NCBI RefSeq assembly: GCF_902506455.1
Contig: NZ_LR733844.1
Location: 1,913,160-1,977,159, forward strand
Reading direction: 5' to 3'
Source of the DNA: Sphingomonas sp. 8AM
Lineage (GTDB): Bacteria; Pseudomonadota; Alphaproteobacteria; Sphingomonadales; Sphingomonadaceae
DNA: 64,000 nt
Below, in pieces: positions 1-9,742 of this stretch. The notes beneath the pieces were generated by a model. It was given only the letters and a program-made list of their open reading frames with translations, made no database searches and was not told the origin of the DNA. The first letter of the stretch is position 1. The number at the start of each line of letters is the position of its first letter. The translations under genes and the position numbers were made by a program.

Positions 1-2
1 CG

Positions 3-962
3 GGTTCCTATGCGGTGCTGTCGAAGGATTTCAACGGCGCCGTCGGCAAGCTGTCCGACCTGACCTGCAACGTGCGGCGTAGCGTCGAGACGATCAAGCA
101 GAATGCCGAGGAGATCAGCCAGTCGGCGCGCGATCTGTCGGCACGCAGCGAGCAGCAGGCGTCGAGCCTGCGCGAGACCGCCGCGGCGATGGACGAGATC
201 ACCGGCACGGTGCGCGAAGGCGCGACCAACGCCGCCGACGCGAACAAGGCGATGGCCGAGGCCCGCGACGCCGCGCAGCAGGGCGGCGAGGTCGTCCGCA
301 AGTCGGTCGAGGCGATGAACGGCATCGACAAGGCCAGTCGCGAGATCGCCGACATCATCAGCGTGATCGACGGAATTGCTTTTCAGACCAACCTGCTCGC
401 GCTCAACGCGGGGGTCGAGGCCGCGCGCGCGGGTGAGGCGGGCAAGGGCTTTGCGGTGGTCGCGAACGAAGTGCGTGCGCTCGCGCAGCGTTCCGCCGAC
501 GCCGCTGCCGATGTGAAGACGCGCATCCTGTCGGCAATCCACCACGTCAAATCGGGCGTCGATCTGGTCGACGAGACCGGGCAGGCACTGGAGCAGATCA
601 TCGACCGCGTCGGCAGCGTCAGCGTCATCATGGCAACGATCGCACGCGCCTCCGACCATCAGGCCGAGAGCCTGGGTCAGGTGAACATCGCGATCAACGA
701 GATGGACGGCGTAACGCAGCAGAATGCCGCCATGGTCGAGGAGTCGACCGCCGCCGCGAGCCTGTTGGCCCGCGAATCCGAGCAGCTGGCGGGCGCGGTG
801 GCGATCTTTACCGTCGACGAACCTAACGCCCGCCCGGTGCCGTTGCCGTTGCCGGTGAGCACGCCACGCGCCCGGCACATCACCGCCCCGACGCGCCCGG
901 CGCCGCGCACCATCGGTAATACCGCGCTGGCGACGAGCGAGGACGACTGGTCGGCGTTCTGA
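3..962 (+). CDS. Methyl-accepting chemotaxis protein, C-terminal part (5' end outside window)
   Basis: The reading frame is open from the window edge, so only the cytoplasmic signalling part of a chemoreceptor is visible. It shows the long heptad-patterned helical hairpin of the MCP signalling domain. The hairpin tip, around nt 370-480, reads DGIAFQTNLLALNAGVEAAR and is diagnostic of the family; this tip contacts CheA and CheW. The protein ends in DDWSAF, a W-x-x-F tail resembling the CheR/CheB-binding pentapeptide seen on some receptors, which suggests it can recruit the adaptation enzymes itself. Any ligand-binding and HAMP parts lie upstream. No che genes are visible nearby. Confidence 0.93.
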   Translation, partial: GSYAVLSKDFNGAVGKLSDLTCNVRRSVETIKQNAEEISQSARDLSARSEQQASSLRETAAAMDEITGTVREGATNAADANKAMAEARDAAQQGGEVVRKSVEAMNGIDKASREIADIISVIDGIAFQTNLLALNAGVEAARAGEAGKGFAVVANEVRALAQRSADAAADVKTRILSAIHHVKSGVDLVDETGQALEQIIDRVGSVSVIMATIARASDHQAESLGQVNIAINEMDGVTQQNAAMVEESTAAASLLARESEQLAGAVAIFTVDEPNARPVPLPLPVSTPRARHITAPTRPAPRTIGNTALATSEDDWSAF

Positions 963-1023
963 CCATTTGTGCGCTGCCCCGGATTGGTCCGGGCAGTATT
1001 ATTTCGATCCGGACACGCTCTTT

Positions 1024-1100
1024 CGTCATTGCGAGCGTAGCGAAGCAATCCAGGGCGTCCTGGTCCGGCCCTGGATTGCTTCGCTACGCTCGCAATGACG
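1024..1100. repeat. 77-bp perfect palindromic intergenic repeat (family A, copy 1)
   Basis: Two 33-bp arms are exact inverted copies around an 11-bp loop; the arm begins CGTCATTGCGAGCGTAGCGA. Degenerate relatives lie at 6991-7068, 32885-32961 and 58881-58955. This copy sits between the converging chemoreceptor and fucosidase genes, where its RNA would fold into one long hairpin on either strand. No T-run follows, so it is not a textbook intrinsic terminator. Confidence 0.9.
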
Positions 1101-1161
1101 ATAGCAGAAGAAGCGAGGCTGCGGATCAAGTCCGGGGCGTCGATTGGATGTCAGGCGATAC

Positions 1162-3063
1162 TTACCCCGTAAACGCGCCGATCTCGGCCACCGTCAGATT
1201 TCCCGCCGGGATCGCCGGTGCCGCGAAGCGCAGCCGCAGGAAGCGCGCCTGCCGTACCGCGAACGGCACGCGCTGCGTGGCGAGCGCATAGGCGATGTTG
1301 CCGAACTCGCCGGTTGCCGCCGGCACCCAGCTTTTGCCATCCACGCTCGTCTCCGCATCATAGCCGCGCGGTGGTGCGGTGTCCTTGGCGATGGTGCGCG
1401 ACGGCGTCAGGCTGAAGCCGGCGAGCGCCAGCACGCGGCCGAGATCGATTGTCACGCTGGCGGGGTTAGCGGCAGTCGGTGCCGGCACCGTCCAGCGGGT
1501 TTGGGCGTCGCCGTCGATCAACCTCTCCGCGCCATTAGCGGTGGCGCTGACGATCGACCAGCCCTGCCGGGGGATGATCGTCGGATCGGACACCTTGGGC
1601 GGTGCGACAGGGATGGGCTGGACCTGTCGGAACAACGATATTTCGCTGATCGCCGGACAGGCGGGGGCGTCGAGGATGCGCAACCGCAGCCGGCGTGCCG
1701 ACGAGGGTGTGGGCAAGCGCACGATTCGCTGCGCGCTGATGCACTCATGTTCGGCGACGGTGCGCCATTGGCCGCTTTCCTCGAGGTCAATCGCGAACTT
1801 GGTGACGCGAACGCCGAGCGGAAGATATTCGCGCAACCGGATTACGTCGAATTTCCGGCCCGGCGGCAGGTCGAGCGTCAGCGTCGGTGTCGTGTCGCCA
1901 TCGGGGGTCGACCAATAGGTGTCGCGCTGCCCGTCGAGCACCCGCGACGCGGCGAAGGCGCGCCCGCGCTCGGCGCTGGCATGCGCGACCGCGCCCTGCG
2001 CCAGATCGCGCGCATAGGTTCGCGCCTGTGCTTCGCCAAAGCTCTTGAGCACCGCCGCGTCATGGTCGGCGACACGGCCGCGGCGATCGGGTGGGATATT
2101 GAGGTGCATGTTGGTGCCGCGTCCGACCGACTCGTCGAAATAGCGCAGCAGGCGGGCGGGGCTCTTCACCTTGGCATCCTCGTCGGCGTGATAGAACCAG
2201 CCGGGGCGGATCGAGGTGTTGGTTTCGGCGGGCCACCACAAGGGTGCGCCGCGCACGCCCGAATTGCCTTCGGACTGGACGTAGGGATGCGCTGGCATCG
2301 TCGGCCAGCACGGATCGCCCGCGACGCCGTCCTCGTTGCCGACCCAGCGGATGTCGGCGCCGTACGGGTCGAAGGTGCACGCCATCGGCTGATGCTGGTG
2401 GACCAGCGCGATGATCGACGGCCAGTTGTAATATTTCGGCGCGTCGATCTTCCGCGTCTCGCGCGCACCGCCATAATAGCCGTCACCGCCGTTCGCGCCG
2501 TCGAACCAGAATTCGAACAGCTCACCATAGCGGGTGCAGAGTTCGACCACTTGCTTGCGGTAATAATCGATGTACGCCGGGCGACCATATTCGGCGTGAT
2601 TGCGATCCCAAGGCGACAGATACAGGCCGAAGGCGAGCCCGGCGCGGCGTGTCGCCTTCTCCATCTCGCCGACGATATCGCCCTTGCCGCCCTTGTAGGG
2701 GCTGTTGCGGATGCAATGTTCGGTCTGCAGCGTCGGCCACAGACAGAAGCCGTCGTGATGCTTCGCGGTGAGGATGATCCCGCGCATCCCGCCCGCCTTG
2801 GCCGCAGCGACGATCTGGTCGGGGTCGAAGTCGGTGGGGTTGAAGAGCTTGGGGCTCTCGTCGCCGTAACCCCATTCGCGATCGGTGAAGGTGTTGATCG
2901 AGAAATGGATGAATGCGTATTGCTCGCGCATGTGCCATGCGGCCTGCCGCTTGGAGGGCGTCGCGCCCCACGGGCGTGGCGCGGCAGTATTCTGCGCGAA
3001 CGCGGGCAGCGCGGTGGTGGCGGCACCGGCGGCGATCAGCGCGCGGCGGGTGAGATCGGTCAT
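1162..3063 (-). CDS. GH29 alpha-L-fucosidase with two C-terminal F5/8C (discoidin-like) domains
   Basis: Removes alpha-linked fucose, here probably from N-glycan cores or antennae. A twin-arginine signal (LTRRALIAAG, ending PAFAQ) sends it to the periplasm or beyond. Residues about 40-350 form the GH29 barrel. KHHDGFCLW (about 101-109) is a family hallmark, and FWFDGA (185-190) carries Asp188, the expected nucleophile. Two galactose-binding/discoidin-like modules follow at about 365-490 and 500-633. The 633-aa length fits a GH29-B-like multidomain enzyme. The start is supported by an AGGAGC ribosome site. It is the last gene of a minus-strand series and is separated from GH92 by a palindromic repeat. 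Alpha-1,3/4 versus core alpha-1,3 specificity is not settled by sequence alone. Confidence 0.92.
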   Translation of the reverse strand: MTDLTRRALIAAGAATTALPAFAQNTAAPRPWGATPSKRQAAWHMREQYAFIHFSINTFTDREWGYGDESPKLFNPTDFDPDQIVAAAKAGGMRGIILTAKHHDGFCLWPTLQTEHCIRNSPYKGGKGDIVGEMEKATRRAGLAFGLYLSPWDRNHAEYGRPAYIDYYRKQVVELCTRYGELFEFWFDGANGGDGYYGGARETRKIDAPKYYNWPSIIALVHQHQPMACTFDPYGADIRWVGNEDGVAGDPCWPTMPAHPYVQSEGNSGVRGAPLWWPAETNTSIRPGWFYHADEDAKVKSPARLLRYFDESVGRGTNMHLNIPPDRRGRVADHDAAVLKSFGEAQARTYARDLAQGAVAHASAERGRAFAASRVLDGQRDTYWSTPDGDTTPTLTLDLPPGRKFDVIRLREYLPLGVRVTKFAIDLEESGQWRTVAEHECISAQRIVRLPTPSSARRLRLRILDAPACPAISEISLFRQVQPIPVAPPKVSDPTIIPRQGWSIVSATANGAERLIDGDAQTRWTVPAPTAANPASVTIDLGRVLALAGFSLTPSRTIAKDTAPPRGYDAETSVDGKSWVPAATGEFGNIAYALATQRVPFAVRQARFLRLRFAAPAIPAGNLTVAEIGAFTG

Positions 3064-3090
3064 CGGGGGCTCCTGATGAGATTACTTGCC

Positions 3091-3181
3091 GTCACCCCGG
3101 CGAAGGCCGGGGCCCAGTTGGGGCACGTCGCCGTATCTCGCGAGCGGCCCGATACTGGACCCCGGCCTTCGCCGGGGTAAC
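3091..3181. repeat. Palindromic intergenic repeat (family B, CCCCGGCGAAGGCCGGGG type)
   Basis: The ends are inverted copies (3091-3112 and 3160-3181), each itself palindromic around CCCCGGCGAAGGCCGGGG. A degenerate relative lies at 7101-7206. It occupies the 169-bp gap between the GH92 and GH29 genes on the same strand, so it could process or attenuate the message between them. Confidence 0.85.
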
Positions 3182-3232
3182 GGTAGAGGGTGGGGTGACG
3201 ACGATCGGGGGCGAGGCGGCTGGAGAGCGGCA

Positions 3233-5545
3233 TTATGCCGGCGTCCGCCCGAACGATGGCGGACGATCCGCCAACGCGCGGCCGAATGCCGGGTTCGGCG
3301 CCTCGCTCATCGTGAAGCGCAGCGTCCCACCCTTCACCAGATCGGCGTGCGCGATCCAGCTTTTCGTCCACGGCCGGCCGTTCCACGTCACCGCAGTCAC
3401 ATAAGGCGTGGCGGCCGTGTTGCCGGGTGCCTCGACCACCAGCCTTTTGCCCCCGGGCAGCGCCAGCGTCGCGCGCTCGAAGAGCGGCGAGCCGAACACA
3501 TAAACCGCCTCGACCGGATCGACCGGATAGAAGCCGAGCGACGACATCACGAACCACGCGCTCATCTGCCCGCAATCGTCGTTGCCGATCACGCCGTTCG
3601 GGTCGTTCCTGTACATCTCGGCGAGCAGGCGGCGCACCATCCGCTGTGTCTTCCACGGCGCGCCGACATAAGCGTAGAGATAGGCGACATGCTGGTCGGG
3701 CTCGTTGCCGTGTGCATATTGGCCGACCAGCCCGCTGATGTCGGGCGGCGCGTTCTTTGGCAGCGTCGACGGCGCGGTGAACAGCGCGTCGAGCTTCGCC
3801 TCGAAATTTGCGTCGCCGCCGATGTGCGCGATCAGGCCATAGACGTCATGCTGGTTGAGGAACGTCGCCTGCCAGCCGTTCGCCTCGGTATAGTCGCGCC
3901 ACCACGGCTTGGGCATGTGGCCAAGCTGGATCGGGTCATAGTCGTTCCACCACGACCCATCCGCGAAGCGCGGGCGCGCGAAGCCGATCGAGGCGTCGAT
4001 GACGTTGCGCCAATTCCCCGAGCGCTTGAGCAGCCGTGCCGACTCGGCCTCGGCACCCGCGACGCGCGCGATCTTCGACGAGGCCCAGTCGTCATAGGCA
4101 TATTCCTGCGTCCGGCTGACGCTCTCGAACCATTTGTCGGCCGGGACATAGCCCTTGGCGTCGTACAGGTCGCGGCCCTTGCTGTTGTCGAGATCGGGCG
4201 CGCTGAAGTCGAACGAGCGTTTGGCGATCGCCGGCCACGCCGCGGCATAATCGGCGGGGATGCCCTTGGCGTGCGCCTCGGCGAGCACCGACACCCCGTG
4301 CCAGCCCATCATCGTACCGGTCTCGACCCCCTGCAACGGCCAGACCAGCGGGCCATACGGGCTCTGCTGCGTTTGGCGGATCAGGTCGTCGACCAGCGAC
4401 TTGACGCGATCCGGCGCGACGATCGTCAGCAGCGGGTGGAGCGCGCGATACGTGTCCCACAGCGAATAGGTCGAATAGGCGCGCTGGCCGGCGGGAACGG
4501 TGTGCACCTGCCGGTCGAGCCCGACATAGCGGCCGTCGACATCCGAGAAGAGCGTCGGCGCGACCATCGTGTGGTAGAGCGCGCTCGCCATGATCGTGCG
4601 CTGGTCGGCGGTGCCGCCCTCGACGGTGATCGCGCCCAGCGCCCCGGCCCAGCGGCGCGCGGCGGCGCGACGGACGCTGTCGAAGTCACCGCGCCCGGCT
4701 TCGGTCTTCAGGTTCGCGCGCGCACCTGCGACATCGACCGCCGAGATGCCGCAGCGGACGACGATCGGCGCGGCGCCGGCATCGTCGTAGAACAGCACCG
4801 CCTTGACGCGCTTCGCCGCGACGCCGGTTGCGCCCTTCGGCTGCTCTGCATCATCGTCGCCGTAGAAGACGACGCGGTCGGGCTTGCGGGACAGCTGCAT
4901 CGCCAAGTGGATGCGCCGGCCCTTCGCCCAGCGATGCACGCGGCGGCTGCCGGTCAGCGTGCCGTCGGCGTCGAGATTGAGGCTGCCGTCGTCGATCAGC
5001 GGCCCGCTGTCCCATTTATCGAGGATCATGTGTGCCATGTCGATCAGGATGTGACCGGCGCCCTTCGGGAAGGTGTAGCGGTGCCAGCCGGTTCGCTCCG
5101 TGACGGTCAGCTCGGCGCGCACGCCGCTTTCCAGCGCAACGCGGTAATAGCCCGGCTCGGCATGTTCGTCCGAGTAACGCTGGCGGTAGCCTTGATCCGG
5201 CGCCTCGATCGGGCCGGGCTGAAGTCGCACCGGCCCACGCGTCGGCACGACCAGCACATCGAGCATATCGCCGATACCGGTGCCCGACAAATGCGTGTGG
5301 CTGAACCCCATGATCGAGCCGTCACCATGGTGATAGCCCGAACAGGTGTCCCAGCGCGCGACGTCGGTGTCGGGCGACAGCTGCACCATCCCGAACGGCA
5401 AGGTCGCGCCGGGATAGGTGTGGCCGTCGCCGCCGGTGCCGACGAACAGGTTCGGCGCGGCGCGGCGCGGCGCGGCGGCGAAAGCCGGCAGCGGGGTGAC
5501 CGCGACGGTGGCAGTAGTCGCGAGCAAGGCGCGGCGAGTGAGCAT
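3233..5545 (-). CDS. GH92 family alpha-mannosidase, exported
   Basis: GH92 enzymes are calcium-dependent, inverting exo-alpha-mannosidases, often alpha-1,2 or alpha-1,3, acting on N-glycans. The 770-aa product has a twin-arginine-like signal (MLTRRALLATTA). The family's N-terminal sandwich signature GTGGDGHTYPGATLPFGMVQ follows at about 37-56. Near the C-terminus comes the highly conserved GNDDCGQMSAWFVMSSLGFYPV region, which belongs to the catalytic barrel. The start codon lies directly against the stop codon of the GH125 gene upstream, so the two are surely co-transcribed. Family assignment is firm; linkage preference is inferred only from neighbours. Confidence 0.94.
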   Translation of the reverse strand: MLTRRALLATTATVAVTPLPAFAAAPRRAAPNLFVGTGGDGHTYPGATLPFGMVQLSPDTDVARWDTCSGYHHGDGSIMGFSHTHLSGTGIGDMLDVLVVPTRGPVRLQPGPIEAPDQGYRQRYSDEHAEPGYYRVALESGVRAELTVTERTGWHRYTFPKGAGHILIDMAHMILDKWDSGPLIDDGSLNLDADGTLTGSRRVHRWAKGRRIHLAMQLSRKPDRVVFYGDDDAEQPKGATGVAAKRVKAVLFYDDAGAAPIVVRCGISAVDVAGARANLKTEAGRGDFDSVRRAAARRWAGALGAITVEGGTADQRTIMASALYHTMVAPTLFSDVDGRYVGLDRQVHTVPAGQRAYSTYSLWDTYRALHPLLTIVAPDRVKSLVDDLIRQTQQSPYGPLVWPLQGVETGTMMGWHGVSVLAEAHAKGIPADYAAAWPAIAKRSFDFSAPDLDNSKGRDLYDAKGYVPADKWFESVSRTQEYAYDDWASSKIARVAGAEAESARLLKRSGNWRNVIDASIGFARPRFADGSWWNDYDPIQLGHMPKPWWRDYTEANGWQATFLNQHDVYGLIAHIGGDANFEAKLDALFTAPSTLPKNAPPDISGLVGQYAHGNEPDQHVAYLYAYVGAPWKTQRMVRRLLAEMYRNDPNGVIGNDDCGQMSAWFVMSSLGFYPVDPVEAVYVFGSPLFERATLALPGGKRLVVEAPGNTAATPYVTAVTWNGRPWTKSWIAHADLVKGGTLRFTMSEAPNPAFGRALADRPPSFGRTPA

Positions 5546-6970
5546 TTACAGGGCTTCCTTGAGGATCTCGGGGTTCGTGCGCGCGAGCCGCACGATCAGT
5601 TCGCCAAACAGTCCGTTCGCCCAGGCGAACCAGTGACGTGTCCATCTGGCGGGGTCGTTCATGTCGAGGGTCTCGTGCATGAAGCCGGTGCCCGCATCGG
5701 TGTCGCGCAAGGTTTTCAGGCAGATGCGGATCGTGGCCGCATCGGTGGTGGAGAGCGCGCGGACGATCAGCGACATTGGCCAGATCTGCCCGAGCCCGAC
5801 GTGCGGCCCGCCGATTCCTTCGCCCGCCGTGCCGCGGAAGAAATAGGGGTTGGCCTCGCTCCACGCCGCCGCCTCGGTGCGCCGCCAGAGCGCATCGTCG
5901 GTGGCGACGCAGCCGAGGTAATTGAGGCCCGAGAGCGAAGGGACATTGGCATCGTCCATGAAGAGTGCGTTGCCGAAGCCGTCGACCTCGAATGCCCACA
6001 CCTCACGACCGTCACGCAGCCGCATCGTGCCCCATTGCTTCAGCGCGGCTTCCACCTCGGCTGCGAGCGTGGTGGCGTCGGTGGCGAGCGCATTGTCCTG
6101 CGCGGCCTCGCTGGCCACGCGCGCCATTTCACGTAGCGCGGTGACCGCGAACAGGTTCGACGGGATCAGGAACGGATATTGGCAGGCGTCGTCGGAGGGG
6201 CGGAAACCGGAGACGATCAGCCCCACCGGGCGCATCGGATTGCCCCATCCTTCCAGCGGCATCATCTCGGTGTTGCGGTTCGAGGTACGCAGGAAGCTGT
6301 ACGGGCCGCGACCGCCCTTGCGTTGCTGCTCGCGGAAGGTGCGGACGCTTGCACGTGCGGCCGCGGCCCATGTCTTGTCGAAGGGACGGGCGTCGCGCGT
6401 CGCCTGCCAGTAACCGTGCGCGAGCCGCATCGGATAGCAGAGCGAATCGATCTCCCACTTCCGCTCGGCGACGCCCGGCTTCATGTCGGTCTGGTCCTTG
6501 AGCGACCATTCGAGGTCGGTTTTGGCCGCCGGGTCCTGCATGAAGGCATTGGCGTAAGGATCGATCAGGATCGACCGCGCCTGCCGCGCGATCAACCCGC
6601 GGAACAGCTCGCCGAGCTTCGGGTCGTCCTTCGCCAGATGCAGGTACGGCGTGACCTGCGCCGAGCTGTCGCGCAGCCACAGCGCGTTGATGTCGCCGGT
6701 GATGACGAAGGCATCGGGCCGGCCGTCGACGGTGTCCATCTTGACGGTAGTGTCGAGCGTGTTCGGATAGCAATTGCCGAACATCCAGCGCAGCTTCGGG
6801 TCGGCGATCTGCTTCGACACGCGTGCGAGTTCCCGCTCGACCGCGGGCGAGGTGAAGCGACGGTCGGCGAGCGCGGGGCGCTTGCTGGCGAAGTCCGGCG
6901 CGGCGCTGAAGGCGGGCGTCGCGGCGAGCGCGGCGCTGCCGGCGAGGAAATGGCGGCGGGTCGGGGTCAT
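5546..6970 (-). CDS. GH125 exo-alpha-1,6-mannosidase
   Basis: GH125 enzymes are metal-independent inverting exo-alpha-1,6-mannosidases that remove the alpha-1,6 arm mannose of the trimannosyl core, a step GH92 enzymes do poorly. The product (474 aa) opens with a twin-arginine signal, MTPTRRHFLAGSAALAATPA. The family motif DINALWLRDSSAQVTPYLHL follows, with CYPNTLDTTVK before it and TGFMHETLDMNDPARWTRHW near the end. The ATG at 6970 was chosen over an upstream in-frame start because it has an AAGGAC ribosome site and begins the signal peptide exactly. It is translationally adjacent to the GH92 gene, which fits sequential removal of mannose. Confidence 0.93.
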   Translation of the reverse strand: MTPTRRHFLAGSAALAATPAFSAAPDFASKRPALADRRFTSPAVERELARVSKQIADPKLRWMFGNCYPNTLDTTVKMDTVDGRPDAFVITGDINALWLRDSSAQVTPYLHLAKDDPKLGELFRGLIARQARSILIDPYANAFMQDPAAKTDLEWSLKDQTDMKPGVAERKWEIDSLCYPMRLAHGYWQATRDARPFDKTWAAAARASVRTFREQQRKGGRGPYSFLRTSNRNTEMMPLEGWGNPMRPVGLIVSGFRPSDDACQYPFLIPSNLFAVTALREMARVASEAAQDNALATDATTLAAEVEAALKQWGTMRLRDGREVWAFEVDGFGNALFMDDANVPSLSGLNYLGCVATDDALWRRTEAAAWSEANPYFFRGTAGEGIGGPHVGLGQIWPMSLIVRALSTTDAATIRICLKTLRDTDAGTGFMHETLDMNDPARWTRHWFAWANGLFGELIVRLARTNPEILKEAL

Positions 6971-6990
6971 GAGCTCGTCCTTGCGTACAT

Positions 6991-7068
6991 CGTCATTGGG
7001 AGAGCGGCGACGCAATCGAGGGCCAGCGCGCGACGCTCTGGACTGCTTCGCTGCGCTCGCAAAGACGG
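6991..7068. repeat. Palindromic intergenic repeat (family A, degenerate copy)
   Basis: Resembles the repeat at 1024-1100. The right arm (CTGCTTCGCTGCGCTCGCAA) is well kept while the left arm has drifted. It lies upstream of the GH125 gene in the space after GH3. Confidence 0.7.
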
Positions 7069-7100
7069 GGAATGAGGCGGAACGTCACGGCACGCACTGC

Positions 7101-7206
7101 CGTCACCCCGGCGAAGGCCGGGGCGCAGGTGGGAAGGTCGTCGTAAAGGAGCGCTGCGCGTCGTCATTGGCGTTCCGTAGCCGGGCTCCGGCCGCCGCCG
7201 GGGAAC
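7101..7206. repeat. Palindromic intergenic repeat (family B, degenerate copy)
   Basis: The left arm CGTCACCCCGGCGAAGGCCG matches the repeat at 3091-3181. The right arm near 7182-7206 is eroded. Together with the family A copy it fills the roughly 250-bp gap between the GH3 and GH125 genes. Confidence 0.65.
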
Positions 7207-7219
7207 AGGTCGCGGGCGC

Positions 7220-9742
7220 TCACTTCGGCAGATCCACGTCCGCCCCGGTCACCTTGAATTCGGTCCATGCCCCCGCAGCACTCCCCGGCTGGCCGCCGCC
7301 GACCCACAAGCGATAGGCCCCCGGCACGATGTGGCGGCGTCCGTCACGCTCGACGACGCTCATCATCCGCGGGTCGATCGTGAAGCGGGCGGTGGCGCTC
7401 TTGCCCGCGCGCAGCGGCACGCGCTGGAACCCGACCAACTGGCGTTGCAACGTCGGCGCGGTCATGCCGCCGCCGTCGACGCGCGGTGGAACCAGATACG
7501 CCTGCACCACTTCCTCGCCGTCGCGCCGCCCGGTATTGGACACGCGCGCGGTAACGGTGAGCGGCTGTCCGCTTGCGACGCTCGCCGCGCTCGCCACCCG
7601 GTCATAGTCGTAAGAGGTGTAGGACAGGCCGTGCCCGAAGCCCCACAGCGGCGTGCCGGTGAAATAGCGGTAGGTGCGCTCCTTCATCCCGTAATCGACG
7701 AAGGCGGGCAGGTCGGTGGTTGCCTTGTAGAAGGTGACCGGCAGCCGGCCCGACGGGTTGGCCGCACCCGTCAGCACGTCGGCGAGCGCGGTGCCGCCCG
7801 CCTCGCCCGGATACCAGAGCGCGAGCACCGCATCGGCGACGTTCGGGTCGACCGTGACCGCGCTGCCGCTCGCCAGCACCAGCACGATCGGCTTGCCGGT
7901 TGCCTTGAGCGCGGTCAGCAGGCGTTGCTGCGCGAACGGCAAGGCGATGTCGCTGCGATCGCCGCCGATGAAGCCGGGAACCTGCACCTGCAACGCCTCG
8001 CCCTCCAGATCGGGCGACAGGCCACCGACCACCACCACGACGTCGGACGCCTGCGCCGCCTTAACCGCCTCGGCGATCAAGGGTGCCTCGGGCGGGAGCC
8101 ACAGCAGGCGGAACGTCTCGTCCTGGCTGCTGTGGTTGAGCGTCAGATCGAACGGCTGCGGCTGGCCGTCGCTGTCCCACGCGATCTCCACGCGACCCTT
8201 GGCAATTGCGCCATCGTGGAGCACGCGCCCGCCGACCGACAGCGTCGCGGTGTCGTGCGTCCGGCAATCCTTCCAGCATTGCGCCTGATCGAGCACCAGC
8301 CGGTACGCGCCCGGTCCCGGCGGGGTCAGCGTGCCGGTCCAGCGCGCGACATAGCCCTGCACCGGCAACCCGGGGGCAGGGGAAACGCGGGTCAGGTCGA
8401 GGTCGATGTGCCGCTCGGCGCGCTTCAGCACCTCGCGTCCTTCCACGCTGTAGCTGGCGGTCAGTCCCGCGAGCGCGGTCTCCGGGAGCACGACCGGCGC
8501 GCCATCGGCGAGCACCGAGCCCTGCGCATAAGCTACGTTCGCGAACCGCTGACGCAAGCCCGCCAGCGGCGTGACCGGCTGGACCGCGGTGCCGTGGTAA
8601 TTGCCCTGTAACACGCCGAGATCGTCGGCATTCGCGCCGATCACCGCCAGCTTGGTGCCTGGCGCGAGCGGCAGCCGCTGGCCGTTGTTCTGGAGCAGCA
8701 CGATCGCCTTGCGCGCCGCTTCCAGCGCCAGCGCGCGATTGGCGGGGGTATTGAGGGCATCGGCCTTGATCGACGCCCAGGGGCTGGTCGCGCCGAACGC
8801 GATCCCCAGCCGGCGGCGCGCGTCGAGCGAGCGGTGGAGCGCGGTATCGACCTCCGCCACGCTGACCAGCCCGCGCTCGACCGCGTCGGGCAGTGCCGCA
8901 TAGGTGTTGCCGCAATTCAGGTCGTTGCCGCCCTTGACCGCCGCCGCCGCAGCAGCAGCAGCGTCGAGCCGGTAGTGGTGGAACATGTGGATGTTCGCGA
9001 CCGCGTCACAGTCCGACACGGTGAAGCCCGTGAACCCCCAGTCGCGCCGCACGCGATCGTTGAGCAACGTGCCCGATGCGCACGCCGGAGTGCCGTGGAT
9101 CGAATTGTACGCGCACATCAGTGACTGCGCCTTGCCCTCGGTCACCGCCATGCGGAACGCGGGGAGATAGGTCGCCTCGAGATCCTGCGGGCTGGGATCG
9201 ACGTCGAAGCCGTCGCGACCGGCCTCGGGCCCGCTGTGCACCGCGAGATGCTTGGGCGTCGCGATCACCTTCGGGTGGAGCGGGTCCGGCCCCTGCAGCC
9301 CGGTGACGAACGCGACCCCCAGCTTGCCGGTCAAATACGGGTCCTCGCCGTACGTCTCCTGCCCGCGGCCCCAGCGCGGATCGCGGAAGATGTTGATGTT
9401 GGGCGACCAGATCGTCAGCCCTTCGTAGATGCGGCGGTTGGCGCCGACCGGCTGCGCGTTGAACTTGGCGCGCGCCTCGGTGGCGACGACATCGCCGATC
9501 CGGTGAACCAGCGCGGTGTCCCAGGTCGCCGCCATCCCGATCGCCTGCGGGAAGACGGTGGCATGGCCGTTGCGTGCGAGCCCGTGCAACCCCTCGTTCC
9601 ACCAGTCATAGGCGGGCAGCCCGGCCTTGGCATCGGCGGGCGCGGTGCTTTGCAGTTGCGCGGCTTTCTCCTCGATCGTCATCGTCGCGATCGTCGTCGC
9701 AACCGGGTCGGCGGCGGCGCTTGCCAACAGCAGCCAGATCAT
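7220..9742 (-). CDS. GH3 beta-glycosidase with inserted PA14 domain (probable beta-xylosidase)
   Basis: GH3 enzymes are retaining exo-beta-glycosidases. The product (840 aa) has the N-terminal TIM barrel with KHLAVHSGPE (about 164-173) and the nucleophile motif VSDCDAV (Asp244). The SDCDAV form and the overall resemblance point to the xylosidase/arabinosidase branch. A PA14 carbohydrate-binding domain is inserted at about 415-530 in the alpha/beta sandwich, and a fibronectin III-like domain ends the protein. It starts with a short hydrophobic segment (MIWLLLASAAA) that may be a minimal Sec signal. The start overlaps the GH2 stop by 4 bp (ATGA). In an N-glycan locus the expected substrate is the beta-1,2-xylose of plant glycans; beta-glucosidase activity cannot be excluded. 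Confidence 0.9.
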   Translation of the reverse strand: MIWLLLASAAADPVATTIATMTIEEKAAQLQSTAPADAKAGLPAYDWWNEGLHGLARNGHATVFPQAIGMAATWDTALVHRIGDVVATEARAKFNAQPVGANRRIYEGLTIWSPNINIFRDPRWGRGQETYGEDPYLTGKLGVAFVTGLQGPDPLHPKVIATPKHLAVHSGPEAGRDGFDVDPSPQDLEATYLPAFRMAVTEGKAQSLMCAYNSIHGTPACASGTLLNDRVRRDWGFTGFTVSDCDAVANIHMFHHYRLDAAAAAAAAVKGGNDLNCGNTYAALPDAVERGLVSVAEVDTALHRSLDARRRLGIAFGATSPWASIKADALNTPANRALALEAARKAIVLLQNNGQRLPLAPGTKLAVIGANADDLGVLQGNYHGTAVQPVTPLAGLRQRFANVAYAQGSVLADGAPVVLPETALAGLTASYSVEGREVLKRAERHIDLDLTRVSPAPGLPVQGYVARWTGTLTPPGPGAYRLVLDQAQCWKDCRTHDTATLSVGGRVLHDGAIAKGRVEIAWDSDGQPQPFDLTLNHSSQDETFRLLWLPPEAPLIAEAVKAAQASDVVVVVGGLSPDLEGEALQVQVPGFIGGDRSDIALPFAQQRLLTALKATGKPIVLVLASGSAVTVDPNVADAVLALWYPGEAGGTALADVLTGAANPSGRLPVTFYKATTDLPAFVDYGMKERTYRYFTGTPLWGFGHGLSYTSYDYDRVASAASVASGQPLTVTARVSNTGRRDGEEVVQAYLVPPRVDGGGMTAPTLQRQLVGFQRVPLRAGKSATARFTIDPRMMSVVERDGRRHIVPGAYRLWVGGGQPGSAAGAWTEFKVTGADVDLPK

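Noticed and set aside
1..962. An internal start for the chemoreceptor at position 15
   Set aside because: The coding frame is open to the window edge and the protein lacks its N-terminal half, so the true start is outside.
3086..6136. A very long open frame (over 1000 codons) on the plus strand opposite GH92 and GH125
   Set aside because: The translation is Arg/Ala-rich low-complexity sequence with no domain, as is usual opposite high-GC genes; the minus-strand frames encode clear glycosidases.
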